Origin: VXYL01 sp965203685
GTDB lineage: Bacteria > Pseudomonadota > Gammaproteobacteria > Pseudomonadales > Azotimanducaceae
Reading direction: 5' to 3'
NCBI GenBank assembly: GCA_965203685.1
Contig: OZ241908.1
Coordinates: 1,798,001-1,862,000 of the forward strand
Length of the DNA stretch: 64,000 bases
A program made the position numbers and the translations under genes. Below are positions 16,383 to 24,085 of the stretch, one piece after another. The first letter of the stretch is position 1; every line of letters begins with the position of its first letter. The notes under the pieces were generated by a model. That model searched no databases. It had not been told where the DNA came from and worked only from the letters and a program-made list of their open reading frames with translations.

Positions 16383-16991
16383 TCAAAACACCGGGTCAAG
16401 CGATAGAAGCAGTCGTTCGCCAACGTCATGGGGAGAACGGTGAACGACACCGCGAAAGCAGTCGTCCCACGCGCCGCCCTTCAGCAACGACCAGTGGCCC
16501 GTGGTTAGTCGCTGGACCTGACGGTTCGCTTTGACGGGAGGTGCGGTGGTTTCGAGGTCGTGGAAAACAGCCCAATCGACGTCGCCGTTGGGAATCCACT
16601 CCGTGCCCACCCCGCTGAGCGTGATCAACATGCGACACGGCACGTAATCCGCATGAAACCGCGGACACATAGGAGCGCTCAGTGTCTCGAGTCGAACGCC
16701 GACCCGTTCACAGTCCACAAGCTCGCCCAACATTTCGCTGGCCTCGGCGATTTGATCGAGCAGCGCAGAGCGTACGTCGGCGTCGAGTATCGCTGGCAGT
16801 TCACTCGCGGGGACTTCGGGATCATCCGCAGGCTGGACCCATCGTGCTTGCGGAACCTGACGCGAACGGATCAGTCGCTCGGCCAAGCCCTCATAGGTTC
16901 TCGCTTGCGGGCGTGTGACGCTGACGATTTCCACATCCTCATCGTAAATCGCTGCAAAGTCGCCTAGCTCACCACCGATTACCTGTCGCAT
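16383..16991 (-). CDS. DUF1826 domain protein (zinc-homeostasis-linked)
   Basis: A 202-residue protein of the DUF1826 family. The recognisable core is FHADYVPCRMLITLSGVGTE (about residues 115-134), then WIPNGDVDW, a TGHWSLLKGGAWD turn and VHRSP, ending in RLLLSLDP. Genes of this family are often found beside Zur-regulated CobW GTPases; its biochemical activity is unknown to me. Its ATG (16991-16989) overlaps the TGA of the upstream cobW-family gene by one base (TGATG), so the two are translationally coupled and likely share zinc-responsive control from the site near 18231. Confidence 0.8.
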   Translation of the reverse strand: MRQVIGGELGDFAAIYDEDVEIVSVTRPQARTYEGLAERLIRSRQVPQARWVQPADDPEVPASELPAILDADVRSALLDQIAEASEMLGELVDCERVGVRLETLSAPMCPRFHADYVPCRMLITLSGVGTEWIPNGDVDWAVFHDLETTAPPVKANRQVQRLTTGHWSLLKGGAWDDCFRGVVHRSPHDVGERLLLSLDPVF

Positions 16992-18208
16992 CAGACGTCT
17001 GCCTCCTCGGTCTCGCGGATCCATTGTGGGAAAGGGTCCGGGAACTGTTTCCAACGATCCGGACCGGCAACGAGCTCTCTCTCGTTGAGAAGGCATGCAT
17101 CCAGTGCTCGCCTTGCTTGTTCTTCGTTGAGCCCTTGCCCAATGAAGACAATCTCCTGACGCCGATCGCCATAGGGCGGCTCGCACTTGCTCTCGATCTC
17201 CGCTCTATATTGAAGGTCATCAGGCCACTGATCCTCAGGCACCGCCGACCAGAACAGGCCTGCGAATCCATGATTCATGATGCCGCCCGCCTGGGACCAT
17301 GAACCCGCTTGATCGAAACGTGACGCCAACCAGAAGTAGCCTTTTGAGCGAACAAGGTTGCCGTGGCGCCAACCCGCCACGAGAAAGTCGTAGAGTCGCT
17401 GAGGGTGAAACGGCCTGCGCGCCTGGTAGACGAAGCTACCGATGCCGTACTCCTCGGTCTCAGGCACGTGTTCGCCACGAAGTTCCGCCAGCCAACCCGG
17501 CGCGTTCGCGGCCTCGGCCATATCAAACTTGCTTGTACCAAGAATGGCGCTTGGCTCGACCTTTCCGTGGTCCGCGACGAGTACCTCGGCGCCGGGATTG
17601 AGGCGGCGGAGCGTGGCGAGAAGCGCGCGAGTTTGAGAAGGCTGGAGCAAATCGGTTTTCGTCACCACGATGACGTTGCTGAACTCGACCTGGTCAACGA
17701 GGAGATTGGCGATATTGCGTTCGTCATCCTCGCCGACCTCCATGTTCTTGGCTTTGAGATCTTCGGCCTCGACCATTAGGCGCGGAAAATTGTAGGCGTC
17801 GACGACGGTAACCATGGTGTCGAGCTTGGCTACCGAGGACAGCGAGCGCCCCATTTCATCCTCGAACGTGAATGTCTCCGCCACGGGCAACGGCTCGGAG
17901 ACACCGGTCGACTCGATGAGGAGGTAGTCGAACCGTTGCTCATCTGCAAGGCGTGCGACCTCGACCAGCAGATCCTCCCTAAGCGTGCAGCAGATGCAGC
18001 CGTTGGTCATCTCGACAAGCTTCTCATCCACTTGCTGGAGTGACACGTCCTGTCGGAGGAGATCAGCGTCGATGTTGACCTCTCCCATGTCGTTCACGAT
18101 GACCGCAACCCTCAAGCCCTCACGATTATTGAGGACGTGATTCATGAGGGTCGTTTTGCCGGCGCCAAGAAACCCGGACAACACGGTTACGGGGAGAGGT
18201 GATCCCAT
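16991..18208 (-). CDS. CobW/ZNG1-type GTPase, putative zinc metallochaperone
   Basis: A 405-residue G3E GTPase. The N-terminus has Walker A GFLGAGKTT (residues 12-20) and the family metal motif GCICC (Cys71, Cys73, Cys74); Walker B/G3 is around LLIESTGVSEP, the G4 motif is VVTKTD near 180, and the CobW C-terminal domain covers about 270-380 (GIGSFVYQARRPFHP, then WSQAGG). In this family GTP hydrolysis drives transfer of Zn(II) to client proteins under zinc limitation; other members serve cobalamin or nitrile hydratase. The coupled DUF1826 gene and the Zur-like palindrome upstream favour a zinc role. No His-rich metal loop is obvious. Confidence 0.85.
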   Translation of the reverse strand: MGSPLPVTVLSGFLGAGKTTLMNHVLNNREGLRVAVIVNDMGEVNIDADLLRQDVSLQQVDEKLVEMTNGCICCTLREDLLVEVARLADEQRFDYLLIESTGVSEPLPVAETFTFEDEMGRSLSSVAKLDTMVTVVDAYNFPRLMVEAEDLKAKNMEVGEDDERNIANLLVDQVEFSNVIVVTKTDLLQPSQTRALLATLRRLNPGAEVLVADHGKVEPSAILGTSKFDMAEAANAPGWLAELRGEHVPETEEYGIGSFVYQARRPFHPQRLYDFLVAGWRHGNLVRSKGYFWLASRFDQAGSWSQAGGIMNHGFAGLFWSAVPEDQWPDDLQYRAEIESKCEPPYGDRRQEIVFIGQGLNEEQARRALDACLLNERELVAGPDRWKQFPDPFPQWIRETEEADV

Positions 18209-18230
18209 GTCTGCCTGCCTCCAAAGGGAC

Positions 18231-18248
18231 GTTACGTTATAACATACC
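18231..18248. promoter_or_regulatory. Putative Zur operator upstream of the cobW-DUF1826 operon
   Basis: The 18 bases GTTACGTTATAACATACC centre on the perfect palindrome GTTATAAC, with partial symmetry in the flanks (14 of 18 bases symmetric by eye). Zur boxes in proteobacteria are AT-rich palindromes built on GTTATA/TATAAC, and the site stands out in this GC-rich DNA. It lies 23-40 bases before the cobW-family ATG at 18208, where a repressor would block transcription. The match is by eye only. Confidence 0.55.
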
Positions 18249-18434
18249 TCGCCGCTGCCAACCGGTGCGGGCCGCCGACTGGATCGCCGCCTTGGTTGAG
18301 ACTGGTCGTCGACACCATGCGCGCTGACATGGTCACGCGCCGCTGTCTGGAACCAGCCGGGTATGATGCTTATGCGACGTTAGACCGCATCCCACGCCCG
18401 TTACGGGCGCAGTCCGAAGAGTGGAGAAGACCAG

Positions 18435-19226
18435 ATGTCCATACCGCAGTTTTCTGCCGGGACGTCCGCCAGCGACATCGCCGAGGCGCTGGGTGAAGCG
18501 GGATGCGCCGTGGTGACCGGACTCATGGACGCCGAACTACGGCAGTCAATCAGGGACGAGTTGGCGCCACACATGGCGAACGCGCGGGTGATTGAGGAGG
18601 ATGACCCGACGAAGTTCTACCCGGGCCGCACGCGGCGCGTTTCCGCCCTGGTTTTGCGCTCCCCGAGCGTCACCGATCGCCTCGTCGCACACCCGTTGAG
18701 CCGGCACATCTGCGACACCCACCTGCTGCCCAATGGCGAGCACGGCTACCAATTGCATGTCTCGGCAACCATCGAAGTAGGTCCCGGCGCGCGCGAGCAG
18801 GTGCTGCACCGGGAGGAGAGTTCGTTCACCTTCTTTCCCTTGCCGCGCCCCAACATCATCGTGGCCAGCATGTGGGCAGTCACAGAGTTCCGCGCGGACA
18901 ACGGCGCCACTCTGCTGGTGCCAGGCAGCCACAAATGGCCTGCTGACCGAAAGGCCAAGCCCGACGAGATTCTGAGCGCGGAGATGCCGGCCGGCGCGGT
19001 GCTGTTCTGGATGGGCGGAACGCTGCATGGTGCGGGGGCGAACAGGTCAGAGGACTGGCGCTACGGGGTGATCCTGACCTATTCCCTGGGCTGGGTGCGG
19101 CAGGAGGAAAACCAGTACCTGAACGTGCCGCAGGAACGCATGGCGGAATTGTCGCCGGAAGTCAGGCGCCTTCTCGGGTTCGACATGTACGCCGCGCTGG
19201 GATTCTACGATCCGACGGTTGCCTGA
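18435..19226 (+). CDS. Phytanoyl-CoA dioxygenase family protein (263 aa)
   Basis: A PhyH-type Fe(II)/2-oxoglutarate oxygenase of normal length. The metal ligands are His125 and Glu127 in VLHREESSF and the distal His198 in GTLHGAGANR, with an Arg in EDWRYGV positioned to bind 2-oxoglutarate. VPGSHKWP lies between them. The H-x-E variant and the closing RQEENQYLNVP segment make it a close relative of the 321-residue gene at 6733-7698, whose C-terminus reads VQEENQYLAFP. They may be paralogues with related substrates. ATG 18435 follows a GGAGA stretch. The gene stands alone; decayed DNA begins downstream. Confidence 0.87.
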   Translation: MSIPQFSAGTSASDIAEALGEAGCAVVTGLMDAELRQSIRDELAPHMANARVIEEDDPTKFYPGRTRRVSALVLRSPSVTDRLVAHPLSRHICDTHLLPNGEHGYQLHVSATIEVGPGAREQVLHREESSFTFFPLPRPNIIVASMWAVTEFRADNGATLLVPGSHKWPADRKAKPDEILSAEMPAGAVLFWMGGTLHGAGANRSEDWRYGVILTYSLGWVRQEENQYLNVPQERMAELSPEVRRLLGFDMYAALGFYDPTVA

Positions 19227-19482
19227 GCGGGGCGCCTGCTCGGGCTACACTAGGCCGGCAACGCGCGCACGCGCCCGGTTTCGGGCGTCGGCCTGACCGC
19301 CACCGTCACATCGCTTGATCAGAAGCCTGTCCGTTCTGCCGGACGTGACTGGTCTCAGTCCTGCAGAGGCACACTACGGGTTTCCTCGCAGGAGGAGTAA
19401 GGTGGTGCACGAATGATGTCGCCGGCCCTTACGACCGCGTGGCCGTTTCCTGCGTGTCCTCGCCGACGATTGCGCTTGCTTG

Positions 19483-19607
19483 CGGCGGGCGTTCTTCCGG
19501 GCCCGCCGAACGGCAGTGAACCGCTCCACTGCCCTCGTGGCGGGCGAATGTCCGAAACGGTCGTAGGACATCCGCCCGACGGCGCCCCTGGGCGTTCGCG
19601 CTGGGGC
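19483..19607. repeat. Cluster of tandem hairpins upstream of an Rpn-type nuclease gene
   Basis: In the 392-base stretch 19227-19618, which holds no convincing gene, three strong stem-loops lie in a row: an 8-bp stem CGGCGGGC/GCCCGCCG (19483-19508), a 7-bp stem GGCAGTG/CACTGCC (19512-19533) and a 12-bp stem with one mismatch, GGGCGAATGTCC paired with 19566-19577. A weaker GCCCC/GGGGC pair follows at about 19583-19607. The spacing is only 3 and 8 bases between stems. The cluster ends 11 bases before the GTG of the nuclease gene, so it could be a mobile-element end, a REP-type mosaic or a structured leader. Confidence 0.55.
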
Positions 19608-19618
19608 ACATTCAGCGC

Positions 19619-20677
19619 GTGGCCGACCCACGACGCCGCACCGACGCGGCCAGCAAACTGTTGTTCCTTGGCGACGTGATCGCTGATCTCGTCCGCATCG
19701 CCCTGCCCGCGCTCGCCGCCGAACTCGACCTGGACCGGATCGAACCGCTGCCAACAGAGTTTGTCGGCCTCGACCGCTCCCGCCGGATCGGGGACGCGGC
19801 GTACCGCATCCCATTCAAGGAGCGCGACGACGGGCCCGTGCGTACCGCCATCGCCTCGGCGGAGTTCCAGGACACCAACGACCACGGCATGCTCGACCGG
19901 GTGCGCGGGTACACCGACCGGATGCTCGCCGACTATCCCCGCCGGGGTCTGATCGGCGAGGACGAGCACCCCCTCGTGCTGCCGTTCGTGATCCACACCG
20001 GCGCCGGGCGGTGGAGCGCGGCGGACGGCGGTGAGGCGCTGGCCGACGCCTCGGCGGAGATCGCCCGGGAGGTCGCGCTCTACCAGCCGCAGGCGTATAT
20101 TCCGGTCGACATCGGCGGGGGCGTCGCGCTGCCGTCCGGTGCGCCGGACAACCGCTTCCTGGCGGCGGCGCGGCTGGTGCGGAGCCGAACGGTGCCGGCG
20201 CTGGCGGAGCAGTTGAGGAGCGAATGGCGGCTGTTCGCGACGCCCGGGTACAGACGGTTCCGCGAGGGAATGCACGCTTGGGTGGCGGAGGCGCTGCTCG
20301 GTGCCGCGGAGTCGGGTGCGGAGCTGCCGTCGTTCGAGGAGATGGAAGGCACGAAGGAGGCCGAAATGACGTACCTTTTCAAGGACAAGATCGACGCGTT
20401 CCGCGAAGAAGCGCGTGCGGAGGGGCGCGAGGAAGGACGCGAGGAAGGACGCGAGGAAGGTCGCGAGGAGGGGCGCGAGGAGGGAATCCAGGTCGCTCGC
20501 CAAGAACAGCGGGACCTTCTGGTGGCGATGGCCATTCGCCGCTTCGGCACCCCGGCAGGTCGGCGTCTGGCCGATGCCTTGGACGACCGACCGAGCGCGG
20601 ACGTGCTCTCCGAGACGGGCGACCTCATCCTCGCCTGCGAGACGGCAGCGGAGTTCGTCGACCGGCTGCCCGGCTGA
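19619..20677 (+). CDS. Rpn/PD-(D/E)XK-type nuclease-transposase family protein
   Basis: A 352-residue protein of the Rpn-like (recombination-promoting nuclease / putative transposase) group. The nuclease core lies in the first half, with AIASAEFQDTND (about residues 80-91) giving the E-x-Q form of the PD-(D/E)XK motif, followed by RVRGYTDRML. Near residue 260 comes MTYLFKDKIDAFREEARAEG and then five tandem GREE units before GIQVARQEQRDLL. The C-terminal 60 residues (AMAIRRFGTPAGRRLADALD) are the usual tail. The GREE repeats would form a highly charged helix. Start is GTG 19619. A second, truncated copy of the 3' half follows at 20739. Confidence 0.75.
   Translation: MADPRRRTDAASKLLFLGDVIADLVRIALPALAAELDLDRIEPLPTEFVGLDRSRRIGDAAYRIPFKERDDGPVRTAIASAEFQDTNDHGMLDRVRGYTDRMLADYPRRGLIGEDEHPLVLPFVIHTGAGRWSAADGGEALADASAEIAREVALYQPQAYIPVDIGGGVALPSGAPDNRFLAAARLVRSRTVPALAEQLRSEWRLFATPGYRRFREGMHAWVAEALLGAAESGAELPSFEEMEGTKEAEMTYLFKDKIDAFREEARAEGREEGREEGREEGREEGREEGIQVARQEQRDLLVAMAIRRFGTPAGRRLADALDDRPSADVLSETGDLILACETAAEFVDRLPG
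20315..20554 (+). repeat. Direct repeat, upstream copy (inside the Rpn-type gene)
   Basis: This segment, running from GGTGCGGAGCTGCCGTCG to CTTCGGCACCCCG, recurs at 20739-20955 with few substitutions. The copy here has five GREE-encoding units, the other three. Confidence 0.75.
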
Positions 20678-20738
20678 CCCGCACGCACGACGGACGTCGC
20701 GACCGCTGGCCACGGGCTGGCAACCGTCTCATCAACGC

Positions 20739-20958
20739 GGTGCGGAGCTGCCGTCGTTCGAGGAGATGGAAGGCGCGAAGGAGGCCGAAAATGACGTACC
20801 TGTTCAAGGACAAGATCGACGCGTTCCGCGAGGAAGCGCGTGCGGAGGGGCGCGAAGAGGGACGTGAGGAAGGACGCGAGGAAGGAATCCAGGTCGCTCG
20901 CCGTGAACAGCGGGACCTCCTGGTGGCGATGGCCGTTCGCCGCTTCGGCACCCCGTAA
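20739..20958 (+). pseudogene. Partial tandem duplicate of the Rpn-type gene 3' half
   Basis: The DNA repeats 20315-20554 almost exactly: PSFEEMEGAKEAE, one inserted A that breaks the frame, then MTYLFKDKIDAFREEARAEG from ATG 20791, three GREE units (two fewer, a 24-base difference), GIQVARREQRDLLVAMAVRR and a TAA straight after FGTP at 20958. A free-standing 55-residue helix could be made from ATG 20791, but the break by both frameshift and stop points to decay. Slippage in the GAGGAAGGACGC-like units explains the length change. Confidence 0.7.
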
Positions 20959-21142
20959 GGTGGGACGCTGCCGTGCGCGGCGTAGGAACCGAGGTGTGAG
21001 AAGCCTTCTGCCCCTTGGTCCGCTCGCCAACGACGTTCTCGACGTTGAGGCCTAGCTTACGGACGACGCGGTGGATGGCTTGTTTGCGCCTCCCGTGGTT
21101 CTGCGCAATGTCGATGATCGATATCAGGTGCTCCCTTGCCAT
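20956..21142 (-). pseudogene. Truncated helix-turn-helix protein remnant
   Basis: From ATG 21142 leftward the frame reads MAREHLISIIDIAQNHGRRK, then QAIHRVVRKLGLNVENV and RTKGQKASH, a plausible small helix-turn-helix domain with the RKQxxHRxVxxLG pattern seen in DNA-binding accessory proteins. After about 60 residues the sequence runs into the duplicated nuclease segment and loses meaning, so the C-terminus is gone. I cannot name a family with confidence. The rest of 20959-21454 contains no gene I can support; a short inverted repeat GTGAAG/CTTCAC lies at about 21349-21371. Confidence 0.45.
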
Positions 21143-21454
21143 GGGCAGATTCGGGGTTCGGGGCCGCTCGCCAATGTCGCACTCCCGTCGACGGTTGTCG
21201 AGTGTGTGCGACGGTGGCGTGTGCGGACGGAAGCGTCGACGGGTGTGTCGGTCCTTGGCCACTGGTCACTGTTGTGGGCGCGGGGCGTATCGCGTCTGGG
21301 TTGGACTTCGGAAGGCGCGGGAGTTGACCGAAGGTCACGCTTGGGCGGTGAAGACTTGGGGAGACTTCACGTTAGAACGGGGGCTTCGCGCTTGGCAGAC
21401 TTGCGGTATGGATCGTGGTACGAGTAACGCATCTTGTTGTTTTTATTGTGAAGT

Positions 21455-21831
21455 TGGTGGAGGCGGCGGGAATCGAACCCGCGTCCGCCGGCACGGCATC
21501 GGAAGCTCTACATGCTTAGCTTCGTCTATTGCTTTAGCCCATGGGCGGCCCGACGGTCAGGGCGCGGATGGGCGAGCCTCGTAGTGTTTCGCGTCAGCTT
21601 CCGAGGCAACGCATCGTTGGACGCGTCGGCTGCTCGCTATTCCGTGAGCTTTTGCCCTCGACTCGTCGTCACGGACACCGAGTCATCGAGGTAAGCGGTG
21701 TTTAAGCCGCTAGTGCGTAGTTTTCGTCGTTGGCAACTATATGAAGTTGCAGCGATTGATTAACGAGAGTCACTACCCTCTCGGCATGCACCTCGCGATG
21801 TCGTCACCGCCGTCGAAGCCATGTCGCCCCC
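21455..21831 (-). ncRNA. ssrA: tmRNA (transfer-messenger RNA)
   Basis: The 377-base RNA begins GGGGGCGACATGGCTTCGAC at 21831 and ends GGTTCGATTCCCGCCGCC followed by TCCACCA at 21455, so the CCA is encoded. The 5' GGGGGCG pairs with the 3' CGCCUCC as a 7-bp acceptor stem (one G-U). The tag frame at 21734-21702 encodes ANDENYALAA followed by TAA, matching the proteobacterial tag and its ClpXP-recognised ALAA end. tmRNA rescues stalled ribosomes and marks the nascent chain for proteolysis, with SmpB (not in this window). It is one-piece, not permuted. Its 3' end, a common integration site, faces the decayed region 19.2-21.4 kb. Confidence 0.95.
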
Positions 21832-21877
21832 GTGCGGTGCTTAAGCGAAGAGAACTCCACTCAGCATTGACAGGACT

Positions 21878-21883
21878 AGTTTA
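21878..21883 (-). promoter_or_regulatory. Possible -10 element of ssrA
   Basis: On the minus strand TGCTAAACT gives an extended -10 (TAAACT) about 47 bases before the mature tmRNA 5' end, which fits a precursor trimmed by RNase P. No clear -35 is seen. Confidence 0.3.
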
Positions 21884-21917
21884 GCACGCCGGGTGTTGGC
21901 GCCTCTCACGCGTGGGG

Positions 21918-23390
21918 TCACATCGCGCGGATTTCCTCGCCTTGGCGCGCCCACTCGGCCCGCTCTTCGTCACTGGCCCGGGGCGAGAACTTGCCCGTCG
22001 CGGCATAGGTGATGCCGATGAGCGGGGAGAGCCAGCAGGCGAACGCGAAGGGGATGTAGAGCAGGTTGACCAGTTCGCCTTCGCGGATGCCGAGGGCTAG
22101 GGCCGTGATCACGAACGCGCCCCCGGCGTTCCAGGGGATCAACGGCGAGACCAGGGTGCCGCCTTCCTCGACCGCGCGCGACAGGTTCAGGGTCGAGTAG
22201 CCCATGCCGCGGTACACCGGCGCGAACATCCGGCCGGGCAGGGCGATGGACAGGTACGGGTCGCCGGCCACTAGGTTCGTGGAGACGGCGGCGGCAGTTG
22301 CCGAGGCTTGAATGCCGGCGAACCGCTTCACGCGCTTGACGAGAGCGCCGATGATGGCCTGGAGACAGCCCGTCCGCTCAAGCGCACCGCCGAACCCGAG
22401 GGCGAGCAGGACCAGCGAGATCGTCCACATCATGGACTGGATGCCGCCCCGGCTCAGCAAGGTGTCGATCTCTTCGACGCCGGTTTCCATGGCGTAGCCG
22501 TCGTTGGCGAACGTGAACGCGTCGTGGAGGCCCGCGCCTTGGGCGAAGACGGCGAGGATGCCGCCGGCGACCGCGCCCGCAAAGAGCGACGGGATCGGCG
22601 GGTTCTTAGTCACCGCGAGCGCAATGACCAGAACCGCTGGCACGAGCATCAACGGCGAGATGTCGAACCCCGCCTGGAGGGCCGACGTGATGGCGTCGAT
22701 GCGGGCGAAGGAGGCCTGGTCGCTCTCGACGAGCGTGAATCCGACCACGGTGTAGATGACCAGGGCGACGAGCATCGCCGGGACGGTCGTCGGCATCAGG
22801 TTGCGGATGTGGTCGAAGAGCTTGGCCCCGGTGACCGCGGGAGCGAGGTTGGTTGTGTCGGATAGCGGCGAGACCTTGTCGCCGAAGAAAGCGCCCGACA
22901 CCACGGCGCCCGCGGTCCAGTAGGGAGGTATACCGAATCCTGCGCCGATGCCCATGAGGGCGAGGCCTACGGTGCCGACGGTGCCCCACGAGGTGCCAAG
23001 CGACACGGAGACCACGGCGCACAGGATCATGGCGGCGGCGAGGAAAACCTCCGGAGACAACAGGATCAAGCCGTAATAGATCAGGCTCGGCACGGTGCCG
23101 GCGGCAATCCAGGTCCCGATCAGCATGCCGACGATGATCAGGATCGACACGGATGGCAGGGACACGTTGATGACGTGGAAGATGCCGCCCTCGAGGTCCT
23201 GCCAGGTGCGCCCGAGCGCGACACCGAGCAAAGCGGTGATGGCAATCCCGAACGCCAAGGGTATGTGCGGCGTGAAGTCACCGAAGTAGAACAACTGCAG
23301 CGCGAGAATCGCGAGGGTCAACGCGACCGGCACCAGCGCCACGGCGAGGCCGGGTTGCCTGGGATCGTCGCGGGTCGTGTTCGGTGGCAT
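21918..23390 (-). CDS. nhaC: Na+/H+ antiporter, NhaC family
   Basis: A 490-residue polytopic membrane protein of the NhaC antiporter family, which exchanges cytoplasmic Na+ for H+ in pH and sodium homeostasis; some relatives swap organic anions. About a dozen hydrophobic segments are visible, for example VALVPVALTLAILALQLFYF near the N-terminus. The family core is present: SVSLGTSWGTVGTVGLALMG (about residues 130-150), SGAFFGDKVSPLSDTTNLAP (about 170-190), and a second-half SRAVEEGGTLVSPLIPWN with the conserved glycine and proline run. ATG 23390 is chosen over a TTG ten codons upstream. It lies 86 bases upstream of ssrA on the same strand. Confidence 0.88.
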   Translation of the reverse strand: MPPNTTRDDPRQPGLAVALVPVALTLAILALQLFYFGDFTPHIPLAFGIAITALLGVALGRTWQDLEGGIFHVINVSLPSVSILIIVGMLIGTWIAAGTVPSLIYYGLILLSPEVFLAAAMILCAVVSVSLGTSWGTVGTVGLALMGIGAGFGIPPYWTAGAVVSGAFFGDKVSPLSDTTNLAPAVTGAKLFDHIRNLMPTTVPAMLVALVIYTVVGFTLVESDQASFARIDAITSALQAGFDISPLMLVPAVLVIALAVTKNPPIPSLFAGAVAGGILAVFAQGAGLHDAFTFANDGYAMETGVEEIDTLLSRGGIQSMMWTISLVLLALGFGGALERTGCLQAIIGALVKRVKRFAGIQASATAAAVSTNLVAGDPYLSIALPGRMFAPVYRGMGYSTLNLSRAVEEGGTLVSPLIPWNAGGAFVITALALGIREGELVNLLYIPFAFACWLSPLIGITYAATGKFSPRASDEERAEWARQGEEIRAM

Positions 23391-23545
23391 GGCGTTCGTG
23401 TGCGCAGGCGAATCCCGCAATTTACTTCACTGGGCAAGGGTTTGGCGCGCGATCTTCGGCCTTTTGGGGGGCGGGCGTTTGCGGGCCTGAGGTCATTTCT
23501 GGTACAAAGCCGCGCTTCATTCGTTGGGGGGCGTGGGGTCAAACC

Positions 23546-23815
23546 GTGAGCGAGAAGGCGAGGCGGACCAAGACCGTGTTCGACGCTGCGTTGGCGTTGC
23601 GCGAAGATGGCGCGACGACCTTCCGGCCCGGTGACGTCACTGCCCGGCTGCGCGCTGACGGGATGCCTTTCGGTGCGTGGGAAGTGCGTGGTGAACTCAG
23701 CAACCTCGAGCGCCTTGGGTTGGTCGTTCTCGACGAGGACGCGGCGACTTGGACACTCGTCGATGGGGCGTCGTTCTCCATCGAAGAGGCCAGCACGTTG
23801 CGCCGGTGTGCCTGA
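23546..23815 (+). CDS. Hypothetical small protein, possible winged-helix fold, upstream of xseB
   Basis: An 89-residue protein starting at GTG 23546 (VSEKARRTKTVFDAALALRE). A stretch FRPGDVTARLRADGMPFGAW then VRGELSNLERLGLVVLDEDA resembles a small winged-helix DNA-binding domain: a helix-turn-helix with a short beta hairpin. I do not recognise a named family. Its TGA overlaps the ATG of xseB by one base (TGATG at 23813-23817), so it is translationally coupled to that gene. It may be a conserved companion of xseB in this lineage. Confidence 0.6.
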   Translation: MSEKARRTKTVFDAALALREDGATTFRPGDVTARLRADGMPFGAWEVRGELSNLERLGLVVLDEDAATWTLVDGASFSIEEASTLRRCA

Positions 23816-24048
23816 TGAGCGACGAGCCGGTTGACTTCGAGGCGGCGCTCGCGGAACTCGAGGAACTCGTCAGCCGCATGGAAAGCGGCACGCTGAGCCT
23901 TGAGGCCTCACTGGAGGCGTTCGAACGAGGCATCAAGCTGACGCGGGATTGCCAGGCGGCGTTGCGGCAGGCGGAACTGCGTGTCAAGGCGTTGACGCAG
24001 GACGGCGACGAGATGGACATCACGCCGCCCCGGGCGGATACGCCTTAG
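23815..24048 (+). CDS. xseB: Exodeoxyribonuclease VII small subunit
   Basis: The 77-residue product is a typical XseB: VDFEAALAELEELVSRMESG near the start, then LSLEASLEAFERGIKLTRDC and LRQAELRVKAL. It forms a helical hairpin that, in several copies, coats the XseA subunit of exonuclease VII, which degrades single-stranded DNA. Start ATG 23815 overlaps the preceding stop. In many gammaproteobacteria ispA and dxs follow; here pgpA converges instead, so that linkage is broken. Confidence 0.9.
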   Translation: MSDEPVDFEAALAELEELVSRMESGTLSLEASLEAFERGIKLTRDCQAALRQAELRVKALTQDGDEMDITPPRADTP

Positions 24049-24050
24049 AA

Positions 24051-24070
24051 CGAGGACGTCCGCTTACCGC
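24051..24070. repeat. Interspersed palindromic intergenic repeat, partial copy 3
   Basis: CGAGGACGTCCGCTTACCGC, in reverse orientation relative to the copy at 8779, between the convergent xseB and pgpA stops. Confidence 0.45.
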
Positions 24071-24085
24071 CAGGCGCCGGCCGCG

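Noticed and set aside
21455..21480. Attachment-site duplication of the ssrA 3' end
   Set aside because: I looked for a second copy of this end nearby and did not find one, and no integrase gene is present, so an intact integrated element is not supported.
22308..22865. Plus-strand frame inside nhaC
   Set aside because: Antisense to a clear membrane antiporter; rich in Asp, Arg and His with no domain, as expected for a shadow frame.
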